Assembly: GCF_030253575.1 (NCBI RefSeq) | Contig: NC_080558.1 | Span: 5,962,001 to 6,026,000 of the forward strand | Length of the DNA: 64,000 nucleotides | DNA from: Rhododendron vialii | Lineage: Eukaryota; Streptophyta; Magnoliopsida; Ericales; Ericaceae | Direction: 5' to 3' | Part shown: piece by piece, positions 19,465-29,154 of the stretch | Layout: the number at the start of each line of letters is the position of its first letter | Numbering within the stretch: the stretch's first letter is position 1 | Made by a program: the position numbers and the translations under genes | Notes under the pieces: model-generated | Told to the model about the DNA's origin: nothing | Seen by the model: the letters and a program-made list of their open reading frames with translations, nothing else | The model's database searches: none

Positions 19465-21815
19465 ACTCTCCACATAGTCCTCTTTCTAGTGTTTTTCGGA
19501 TGTGAGGTATACTTTTCGTTTTTTTTTTTTTTCCTTCAAGTTTTTACGTATGGTTGTTTTGATGGAACGTACGAGGAATCCATAACCAGATACAATTTGT
19601 CGCGTCGATTTTGATGCGAAGCTATGATTGAATTAGCTGTTTGGTTTTTGTCCTTGGGCAAATTTGTGTATCTGTTCTTCATATTGTACTGTTAAAACTT
19701 AAAATGACTCGCCCTGTTTGTTTGACCGGATATCAGTATCGCATTGGATTGTATGTCAAATTTGATTATATATCCTGTTTTTTGGGTAGATGTTGATGAT
19801 CCGAATTAAACATGCTTTGGTGTTTTCAAGTCGGGTATCGTGTGTATTGTTTTTTCCACTTTAGGAATGGCATCGGGATACGTGTCGCCTACCGTAGGAT
19901 ACATTAACAAAAGCTAATATACAATTAAAAGTTAGTTATACCTAATTTCAATCTTGAAATCTGAGATATCTGTGAAAATAAGTGTTTTATTCTATGGAGA
20001 ATAAGTTTTTAGGATGAAAATTTTCAAGTCTGCGAAGTGGAGTCTATCACATTGAGACTTTATGGTGCCTTGTTCAAGGGAAGGGGAGAACAACCGTTAT
20101 CTGATTCATGCAAAACATGATCGAAATGTGTTCTTTTTTTAAATTCAAGCTCCAATGGATTGATTTTTGGGTTTCTGAAAATGGTTTAAATGTCTCCATC
20201 ATTAGATCGAACGATTTAGAACACGTCTGGTGTTGTTCTTCTTAAAACATGGTATGACTTTCTTCAGTAAGTAGTAAGTAATCATAGGATGCATACTGAA
20301 TCGGGATACACAAATGTATCGTTGGATACGTCATCATATCGTAGGATTTCTATGCAAAAATGAAATGGGATGCGATGCATATCGTTTTTTGGAAGTGGAC
20401 GATACATATGGTAAGTCTTTAACAACTATGGCTTCGGTTGTATAATCTCACAGAATTTGATTTCGACAATACTATGGGTTTCTATTGAATAAACAACAAT
20501 ATAAGGTTGGCTATTTGTATGTATAATTGTTCATATAAGGTCGATTAAATGAAGATCAAGACAATATTGTTTTCCTGCCTAGTTGTTTCTTCCCCCATGT
20601 TAAAGAATTGATTGATCTTGTAGTATCTTCTGATGTGTGGTAAATGCTTGCCCAAATTGCTACCTGGTATCAAGCATTGTTTGGATACTGATGGTGGTGT
20701 GCAGAATCTTGCACCATTTTATTGAGTGTTGGCTACTTAGTACCCATGTTGCTGTGAATAAATGTGGAATGTTTGTCTCCTTTGTGGTCTTTCACTCGTG
20801 CTCTTTACAATTCTGTTACTGTTAGGGGAGGCCTAGCAACAACAAAAAAATATATCTGTTAGGGGGGGGGGGGGTTGAATCACCTCAACCAAAGTAAGGG
20901 GAACCTTTGATGCAATTGGTAACTTAGAAATGCAGATATTGTTGCATATCTTCGCGTATATTCAGCAACGATATTACTCCCTTTAAGTTACCAAGCATTT
21001 GATGCTTCCAGATTTTGTATTTTGGTTCTCTGTTCCTTTTTCCGCGTACGTTTTAAAGAACCCCTGTTGATTGTTATGATTCGATCAAATGGTTCTTTCT
21101 TCTTGTGTTTTCTATTGTCTTATATGGTTTACCGAGTTTTTTCGAGTCTGATGAAACAAGATAACAATCTTGACATTTTAAGCATTATTTGTTTCACCGA
21201 AATTCATGTGTGATGATGGTCTGGTCAGTCAATCTTTAGTTCACATTGCTCTGCCGGTGATGTAGGGATATGGTAATCACAGCCTTTTGTGTATGCAGCT
21301 TAGAAACAGGCCAACTCGTGTTTATAAACACTATGGCTCTGGTGTTTGTCTGGTTTTGGTTTGGAGACTCTTGGTGCTACACCTTGAGGGAAGACTTGGT
21401 GTGGTCTATGATATGTTTACTTATTGATTGTTTTGTAATGCGGGTATTTTGGCTCAATTAGGACTTTGTTTCTTGCTTGCATGGTTCTTGAAGGTGTTGT
21501 ACGTTGTAGCCCAGTTGGCCACCATGGCGGTCTCTTCCTCGGGGTTTAGGTCATTGGTTCCTCTCTTTGATTCTGCATAAGTTGCCGACTGTTAGCCTTG
21601 GGTTCAAACTCTTTCTGGTGACGCGTGTGGAGTCAACTGATTGCGTTTATTCGGGACTTGCTTGGTCTAATGTGGTTCTGCCTTGAAAAGGTTCCTTGAT
21701 AATTAAGCTGCTTTCAGATGTTTCTGTTGTGTAAGCCCGTTTGTTGGGTTGCTTTTGGTGATATAAAAAAAGAGCTGCTTTCCAGCCTATTTGGTCAGAA
21801 TTCATGTGCCTTATT
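19465..21815. other. Long intergenic stretch, no gene seen
   Basis: Begins as the SMAP1 3' UTR (about the first 250 bp), then T-rich sequence with only short open frames lacking recognisable products or splice structure. A 13-G run is at 20862-20874. The region 19870-20420 has several ATCG-rich words (GGGATACG, ATCGTAGGAT) suggesting an old repeat. Confidence 0.4.
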
Positions 21816-21819
21816 ACCT

Positions 21820-22066
21820 GGGATTTGAGTCATCCGATAAACGAGCTGAGTTTGACTAATTTCCTTGACAAGCCGAGCCTATAAAACATGCTGAGTTTTG
21901 TGAGCCGAGCCCAAGTTTGGCTAATTTACTTGACGAGCCGAGCTTATAAAACATGCCGAGTTTTTGCGAGCCAACTCGAGTGCTGAGCTCGGCTCGATTA
22001 CTAAACGAACCTTAACGAGCCGAGTGACGAGCTGTTTGCGAGCAGCTCGGTTCATTTGCAGCCCAT
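21820..22066. mobile_element. hAT-like family A element, copy (right end)
   Basis: Dense GAGCTCGGCTCG, CGAGCCGAG and ACGAACC words, ending GGTTCATTTGCAGCCC. This is the mirror of the family left end (GGGCTGCAAATGAACC-type). The left end is not clear. Confidence 0.6.
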
Positions 22067-22660
22067 GCATTCAAAAAAAAAAAAGGTTGAGTACAAGGTT
22101 TTTCAAATGCATTAGACTTATTTAGACATTAAGGCTCCGTTTGTATGACCGTAAAATATTTTTGTGTAAAATGTTTTACACCTATTTTCCACTATTTGGT
22201 TGCACAAAATATGAGTAAAATGTTTTACGAGTAAAATATTTTTCCTCAATTGAGGTAAAATAACTTACCGGCAAAAACTCCATAAGTTAATTACCGTTTC
22301 GATGATCGGCCCTCCGAACCAGCAGAGCAGTTATTAAACCAACCAAATTTGTTCCCCCTCCCTCACATGTCTTCTTTGTGTGGGCCGTGTGGCCCATCAT
22401 GACTCTCTCTCTCTCTCTAACGTGTACAATGTACATATTCTTATATACACCCACATATATCCTTTACTAGGGAATATGAATTAAAAAAATATTCCAAATC
22501 CTCCCATTAATCGATTGGGGTAAATATAATTGCATTGGAAAAGTATCTTACAACCAGGGAAAATGACTGGCAGGTGGAGTACGAAAGACTTAATTGCCAC
22601 TTTTATGGGCTACACTTTCGAAATGACTCATACATGGTAGGAAACTTTTAATAACAAATA

Positions 22661-22932
22661 CTTCCTCCGTCCCTTTTTTTGTGTCCAGTATTTCATTTTT
22701 GGCTGTCCCTTAATAAGTGTCCATTTTGTAAAGTTAGGGGGGTAAAAGTTGGTGTATTGTCTATTTTGTCCCTAAAAGTAGATTTTATTTTGAAAAGTTA
22801 GTGAGTAAAAGTGTAATGATGATGGGTAAGTAGGGAAAGTGGAGGAAAAAGTTGATGTGAAAGGTGTAATGATGATGTCTTTTTAATAAGTTGGAGTTAC
22901 GAAGCAGGACACTTAAAAAGGGACGGAGGGAG
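22661..22932. mobile_element. Stowaway (Tc1/Mariner-type) MITE, 272 bp
   Basis: Ends CTTCCTCCGTCCC and GGGACGGAGGGAG form the classical Stowaway inverted repeats. TA is duplicated on each side (22659-22660, 22933-22934). Nested within the 22133-24246 element. A decayed relative is at 10032-10289. Confidence 0.9.
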
Positions 22933-23044
22933 TACATGGTAACCATAACCCCGGTGAAATAGTTGGGACAATTTTGCCTCTGAATATAAAACGGCACCAT
23001 TTGTAATCAGAAGCTCCGCTCCAACCTTATTTGGGCCAAAAAAT

Positions 23045-23540
23045 GGCAAGTCAATATATGAAACAGATGTTTTATTATATTGAAATAAACCATTATTTTT
23101 ATTGATAAAGACCAAGTCATATCATGTTCAATGAATGTCATCTCCCATTGGAGCTCAACCAACCTTATTTTGGTCAAAAAAAGGCAAGTCAATATATGAA
23201 ACAGACTTTTTATTATATTGAAACAGACCATCATTTTCATTGATAAAGACCAAGTCATATATTGTTCAATGAATGCCATCTCCCATTCAAGCTCAACCAA
23301 CCTTCTTTGGGCCAAAAAAAGACAAGTCAATATATGAAACAGACTTTTTATTATATTGAAACAGACTATCATTTTTATTGATAAAGACCAAGTTATATCT
23401 TGTTCAATGAATGTCATCTCCCATTGAATCTCAACCAACCTTATTCATCCAGAAAAGGGCAAATCAATATATGAAACAGACGTTTTATTATATTGAAATA
23501 GACCATCATTTTTATTGAACTATGTCATCTCCCATTCTCC
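23045..23540. repeat. Tandem array of about 138-bp units
   Basis: Three full units start at 23045, 23182 and 23321, with a partial fourth at 23458, giving spacings of 137, 139 and 137 bp. Each begins GGCAAGTCAATATATGAAAC (or a close variant) and contains TTTTATTATATTGAAAYA and GTCATCTCCCATT. On the minus strand the array keeps one open frame with a repeating 46-residue pattern. This is most simply a consequence of a unit length divisible by three. Confidence 0.9.
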
Positions 23541-24249
23541 TGTTCCTCTTCACCGCCACCAGGCCCACCACCATCTCCTACAGGATCGGCACCCCTCAAC
23601 TTCCATAGCAACCACCACCCCCAGCCATTCCCACCTCTCTCTCTCTCTCTCTTACTCAATTTGAAAACTCCCAATTCACTGTTATTCACAAACCACAAAA
23701 TCCATTAATCTCTTCACCGCACCACCATCTCCCTTCTCCGGCACCATCACCCCTCAACCCCTATAGCAACCACCACCAAATTTTTTTGAAAGGCAAACCC
23801 AAATTAGTTCTGATTTTTTCCAACCAAAACCTAAATCAGTAGAGGCTAATTGCGCTTACCTAAGAGAGAGAGATACCAGAGTGAGAGAGGAGTCGCTTGG
23901 TGTGAGGAGTGGCCTGGTGTGTTGAACGATGAGAGATTGGGGGAGGAATGAGTTTTAGGGCTAATAAGTGATATATAAAGGAGGGTAAAATAGACATTTC
24001 AAGTTGGCACACCATGTATTAGTCAATATTTTTCCTCTTGTCGTGAGAGTGGTAGTTTCAAACTTTCAAGAGTGCAGACCATGATTTTGGGATTAATCCG
24101 GGTCAACACCTGTGACCTGTAATTTTCCCTTACAACTACTAACCAAACATTGGAAAACAAAAACGAAAACTTTATTTTAAAAAAAATTATTTTACATGAA
24201 AAATATTTTCAAGCGTAAAACATTTTACGTCGAAACAAACGGAGCCTAA

Positions 24250-24950
24250 GACCACCTCTTGGTACTACAACCACCCCTACTGATCCATTCAAATTTGGCC
24301 AAAGTGAGCCAAAACATATCAAACAAAAAGTACTCGAAGTGAAGTTAGAATACTCAAAGAAGGGGAATAAAAGAAATTCCTTTCATTGTTTGGTTTGAGA
24401 AAGTAGATGACAGAAAATGGGAAATAGAGTTTAAAAGCACAGTAAAAATTTCCTTTCATTTTCTTTTCCCATTTTTGTTGTTTTTCTCCCACTTTCTTTC
24501 TTAACCATTTTTGTTGTTTTTCTCCCACTTTCCACAAGCCAAAAGAAAGATAAACAAAGATGGTATACAAATAATGAATCCAACCTCACATAACCGGATT
24601 GTTTAAATCCTAAATTTTAAAAGTCAAAATCAAAGATATGCATGTAAGATTGTGTAGAAAAACAATAAATACAATCTTGCCCATTTAAAAATTGTTGAAA
24701 TCTACCAATAAGGAGTTGGTTCAGTGGTGAAAACTCATAAACTAGTTGGACGATGCCCAAATTAAAGTTCTCATAGCCCCTTATTGCACTAAGCGTACTC
24801 TCAACACCACCCACATATTGTGTGTCAGACTTTAGATTCAGTCCTAACTTGGGTGTGGTACATATAGTGGTGTGCTGTGGGGGACACTACTCCTTGACAG
24901 AAGTCACAAAGTACCATATCCGCACTTCCATTTGTTAGAAAAAAGGAAAA
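24250..24950. other. Intergenic, no gene seen
   Basis: AT-rich. A 40-bp direct repeat (TTTTTGTTGTTTTTCTCCCAC) occurs twice around 24470-24535. No coding potential recognised. Confidence 0.45.
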
Positions 24951-25192
24951 AAAAGGATTGTTGAAATCTCAAAATCTTAAGTTATCTGCAGATTTTACAT
25001 ATATGTTTGCAGATTCTCTAAACTTCCACAAGAAGAATTATTCGGTCTTTCTATTGTCAGCCCACTGGATTGACGATAAGCACACTAGAAGACAAGGCAA
25101 ACACGTATTTATGTGTACTTTTTACACCCTTTAATACACATTCACACAATTACTATTGTCAGCCCATTGGACTGATTTTAGAATTTTCCATC

Positions 25193-25200
25193 TATAAATA
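25193..25200 (+). promoter_or_regulatory. TATA box of SPH copy 7
   Basis: TATAAATA 34 bp before the ATG. Leader motif CATTCCAAGC is at 25218-25227. Confidence 0.7.
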
Positions 25201-25233
25201 CATGCATTAGATACTGACATTCCAAGCAAAACA

Positions 25234-25659
25234 ATGGCTCGCTTCTTCCTTCCATTAGCTATCATCGCATTTCACTTTGTTTGCTTGCAAACACTGTGCG
25301 AGCAGCAAGAATTGATCCATCTTTACGCCCCACGCATGGTTCACATTGTTAGCAACGTTCCAAATCCGCTGTTGAAGTTTCGTTGTCAATCCAAAGACAG
25401 TGATCTTGGGTTGCGCACACTCAACGATGGTCAAGAATTTTCTTGGAAGTTTTATCCCCATATCTTCTTCAGGACTCTCTTCTTCTGTCATTTCTACTGG
25501 GAGACAAAGGACAAAAGCTTTGTTGTTTACAATCAGGAAATTGATGGTTCGTGTAAAAACAAAAAAAGTGAGTTCAACTGCTATTTTCGCGTGAGTCCTG
25601 ACGGGTTCTATTTTAGCAATGATAACGTGAACTACAAAAAAATAAATGATTGGGCATAA
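25234..25659 (+). CDS. S-protein homologue (SPH) 7
   Basis: Full-length S1-family secreted protein, 141 residues, single exon. Signal peptide is residues 1-22. Core cysteines are 51, 85, 107 and 116 (FRCQSK, FFCHF, GSCKN, NCYFRV), and it ends KKINDWA. It is the sister of SPH 1, 25 kb away. Similarity extends from about 270 bp upstream (GAAATCTCAAA, GTTATYTGCAGATTT) to about 180 bp downstream, past the AATAAA. Unlike SPH 1 it keeps the ordinary C-terminus. It lies outside the main cluster, separated by two unrelated genes and many transposable elements. Role unknown beyond the family's secreted ligand-like character. Confidence 0.9.
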   Translation: MARFFLPLAIIAFHFVCLQTLCEQQELIHLYAPRMVHIVSNVPNPLLKFRCQSKDSDLGLRTLNDGQEFSWKFYPHIFFRTLFFCHFYWETKDKSFVVYNQEIDGSCKNKKSEFNCYFRVSPDGFYFSNDNVNYKKINDWA

Positions 25660-25735
25660 TGGTTAGTCCATATGATAGTAAGTACCCTTAGTTGTCTGAT
25701 GTTACTCTATGTACCAGACCATTTATATATGGAGC

Positions 25736-25741
25736 AATAAA
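25736..25741 (+). terminator. Polyadenylation signal of SPH 7
   Basis: AATAAA in the conserved context GCAATAAAATTTTACT, shared with SPH 1. Confidence 0.65.
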
Positions 25742-25859
25742 ATTTTACTGTTTTCTCCTTTTCATCGATCCGTCATTCTTTACCAAATTACTAGTTCTGA
25801 CTACACAATGGTGAAGATTTTGATCGTCGAGTAGGAGGTTGAGAGACAAAGAGATAGAG

Positions 25860-26795
25860 TGTTATATTTCATCCCTTTGGATTTCAATTTCTACCCCCTA
25901 TACGAACAAGGCGATTCGAGTTGTTACTTGAGAAAATAAAAGTGGAGGATGGTTGTGCTTAGTGGCTGTTCTGCCTGATCACTCGGCGGGTTAGGTGCAA
26001 CAAAAACGGTTTTGGTTCTATCCTCTGTATATCACGCCGCTTAAATTGTTCAATACTCTCATACTCAAAACTAAAGACACATATCCATATAATGACCCCA
26101 TAAAAGTAATCTACTTTTATCTGCTGCCAACCGTGAACTGTGAAGTGACTTACGCGCTGAATTTGTTTCCACTCTGATGAGTATGCTGGAACTCATAGTC
26201 TGGTAGTGTAATTTGCCCAAAAATAGCATGCAAACTTCTAAAGATTTGACCTCTACTGATCATTTTCTGTCAAAGAGTTTGAGCTCATAAAGTTGGAACT
26301 ACATTGTCTGGTAGACAGATCGAAGGTTTGCTGTAACCGTGACTGAGAAGATCTGCCTCACAAGTTAGCATCCAAGCATCAAGAACTTGAACTGAGTTCA
26401 ATGATGGTTGAACTTGGAACCATCGCTTTAATGCTTTTGCAGGAGAATAACCGAGTTCAATGACCGTTGAACTTGAACCTCTCTCAGATTACCCTAAGAG
26501 TTGATTGCGGTGGCATATAGTATCGCAGTAAGGCCCTGGCTTAGTTTGTGCATTCAAAAGATTCTGACATAATATCTAATTGTAGAAGTCTAATGTTGAG
26601 AGGTTTGGTTATATCTTCTCCTTTCTCCTTGTCCTCCAATTCGGTCGTAAAAGGGGAAGAAGACACCAAAGGAACCCATATCAAATTGAAATTGTAGTAA
26701 ATCGCAATCACTTCGTAAGCAGTAGTCGTACTACCCCGAGTATGCTGATATATAGGGCCTAGGGGTAGACAAAGCTTTCTCAATCGTTATATTAT
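25860..26795. other. Intergenic, no gene seen
   Basis: Mixed-composition sequence. Two adjacent phrases on TTGAACTTGRAACC / GAGTTCAATGA around 26390-26480 are locally repeated. No product recognised. Confidence 0.4.
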
Positions 26796-26799
26796 ACAG

Positions 26800-27662
26800 G
26801 ACGGGGGCTTACGCATGAGAGTGTTGTAAGTCTATCTGATGGTAAAATGTTAATTTGCGGCCTTTGTGCAACTGATATTTCCAAAGAGGATGAGGTTGTT
26901 TGGACTTTGACTCCAAATGGTTGTTATTTAGCAAAATCTGCCTGGATGGCCCTTCGAAATAAAGCCCCTACTGTGGATTGGGCTCATATGGTTTGGCATA
27001 AAAAATATGTTCCTCGCTGGTCTTTCATTTTATGGGTGGCCCTTCTGGGTAGTCTATCCACTAAAGACAGATTGATGGAGTGGGGGGTAACTAATGCTAA
27101 GAACTGTGTCCTCTATTATGGAGGTTAGGAATCTCATAGCCACTTATTTTTCGAATGTCAATATGCTACCTTGGTCTAGACTAGTATCAAGTTCAAGTGT
27201 TGTAGGCATGGGGATAGCTTGAGTCTGTTGGCTGAAGTCCAGTGGGGATCTCAACATTGTTCCAAGTCAGTCTCAACTATTATTTACCAGTGGTGTTTAG
27301 CAGCCTTAGTGTACTTCCTTTGGCGGGAGAGAAATTCTCGAATATTTAGACAAGTTGGAGTAGATTCCTACACCCTAGTTAAGAGAATTGAGGAAGAGAT
27401 TAGAGCTTGCTTGGTATCAATGAAGCTATCCATACATTCTGATTTTGATGCTGCTGTTTGTCAGGCCTGGGGGATCCAATTCGGAGTAGACAATTAGAAG
27501 GGTTTGGTGTTTTGTGCTTTTCTTTTGTTGTGAGCAGTTAGGTTTTCTGGTGGCCATAGTTTTGGTAAGAGTTTTGTAATTTCTGTCCCAAGGCTATCTC
27601 CTTGGTCTTTCGGGCTTGGTCCCTTTATAAAATTCGCCTTTTTTCCAACAAAAAAAAAAAAA
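26800..27662 (+). mobile_element. 5'-truncated L1-type LINE (3' end with zf-RVT domain)
   Basis: From about 26847 the plus strand encodes the reverse-transcriptase zinc-binding (zf-RVT) region typical of the C-terminus of plant LINE ORF2: SAWMALRNK, VPRWSFILWVALL, STKDRLMEWGV, then in continuation FFECQY. One in-frame stop (TAG at 27126-27128) interrupts it. The last part (YFLWRERNSRIF) ends at 27497. The 3' UTR ends in a 13-A tail (about 27650-27662). The left boundary is uncertain. It matches the domain order of the longer LINE at 61949-64000. Confidence 0.85.
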
Positions 27663-27892
27663 TACTACTAAAGTCGAAGGTGAGATGTTCAAGTTAAGAA
27701 TTTCGCTTGATGACACAATGCTTTGAGCTGAGCACGTAGTCGGTGCCCTTGTATACCAACCTTCGACAGGAGCTTTCGGTGTAGTTTCTTCAATGAGGGT
27801 AAAGGCCTAATACATCAAGATGGAGTGGAGGAGGGCCTTGCATTAGGGGCACTCGATAATTTGAAGTGAAATCATCACCAATGCATTATCAT

Positions 27893-28640
27893 CGTTACCA
27901 TCATTGTATTCCACATTCTTCACGATGAAAAACAGAACACACTAGATACAAGAGGCAGATACTAGTGTTTTCTGCTAAAATCAGTGAAATTAAAACTTCA
28001 ATTCATTTCTCACATCTTTTCTGATCATAAAAAAAAAAAAAAACTAAATACATTGTTGGGAGATGCGGGCATGGATTGAAACACTACTAATACAGCGGGA
28101 GTAGAGATGCCAAGCCACCGGGCTAGTTCATCAGCTCATCTCTGACGATTTGGGAAGTCCTTTTTTGCGACTCCGGGTTGCATCGATCCCATCTCCATGC
28201 AAGTTAGCTTCAGATTTCAACAGGAAATGCTTCCTACTAACTGTTTACAACAAAGAAATCTGAGAACACCTCAAGATATATACTCTTATTTCAGTACCAA
28301 CCAAGAACCTGAAAGTTAAAAACAGGCCCCAAAAAGGGGGCATGGCTTTGGGTTAACTATTAGATAGATCCACCGATTACGAATGCACTTGGCAGTTACG
28401 AGTCCTCAACCAGTATTCAGTATGCCCTCAGCAGGTTTCAACAGGAAATGACTGTAGTGATCCTTAGAACTGGTCAGTAGCTTGTCCTTAGAGTATTATG
28501 CTAACCAAGGATAATACCACGATCATTGAACCCACAGAACAGCAACTACCTAACTACCAAAGCAACGACATTTCAAGAAATCATCAGATATCCCCTTTTA
28601 GAAAACCTGCCCAAATATGCAACGAAAAAACTGACGCAAA
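27893..28640. repeat. Segmental duplicate of the WD40 gene 3' region
   Basis: Aligns in the same orientation with 31920-32455 and then 33540-33645. Shared landmarks are CCACATTCTTCACGATGAA, TGTTGGGAGATGCGGG, GCCAAGCCACCGGGCTAG and TTAGAGTATTATGCTAACC. The 1.07 kb between 32455 and 33535, which holds the last coding exon of the WD40 gene, is absent here. It carries no coding function I can support. Confidence 0.85.
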
Positions 28641-29154
28641 AAGAGTGTTGCAAACAGTATGTTCAGCAGCTTTCGACATGAACAAAGTAAAAAAAAAAAA
28701 TCATCTGCAAAACATAAGAGATGGCGAGCATGCAAGCTATGACCTATACCTTATGGAGCATTTCATTCCCTGATATGCTCTTCTCGAACTGTCTTGAACA
28801 ACCATTTAGGACTTTCCTCACTTAAGTCAAGTCGTAGAGTGGACTACCGTTCCCAATAAAGTGAATACTTGATGTATCTTGGAACATGAGTTTGAATGCA
28901 ACGGTGACATGGACAATTTTCAGAGAGGCGTGCTACAAAAATATACATAAGCACGGATCTATAAGAAGAATAGTCTTGTCAATTAGGTAAGGTCACCGAC
29001 CCCTCGATTTTGTTCCATTGATAAAGTGGGAAAATACTTGACAAGATCCTGTATGCACTATTCTTAGCTTGAGGAGGGATGGCAGGAACATCAAACTTGT
29101 TCTTACCACAATCCAAAGTTTGAGTAACACTGATCTTTTCTTGAATAAAATAAA
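28641..29154. other. PPR gene 3' flank
   Basis: Between the duplicated segment and the PPR stop codon. No feature recognised. Confidence 0.4.

Larger units (their letters stand above)
22133..24246. mobile_element. Large non-autonomous PIF/Harbinger-type element, 2.1 kb, with nested inserts
   Basis: Ends GGCTCCGTTTG and CAAACGGAGCC are perfect inverted repeats. The similarity continues imperfectly for about 50 bp through GTAAAATGTTTTAC-type words. TAA flanks both sides (22130-22132, 24247-24249), the PIF/Harbinger target duplication. Inside lie a complete Stowaway MITE (22661-22932), a tandem array (23045-23540) and a CT/CACC-rich segment with an internal partial duplication (about 23560-23780). 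No transposase frame was found. Confidence 0.82.

Noticed and set aside
23007-23438. Minus-strand protein with 46-residue repeats
   Set aside because: The frame is explained by a tandem DNA repeat whose unit is divisible by three, within a transposon; no start context or splice signals.
22133-24246. Autonomous PIF/Harbinger transposon
   Set aside because: Long enough to ask, but no transposase or Myb-like frame is present on either strand.
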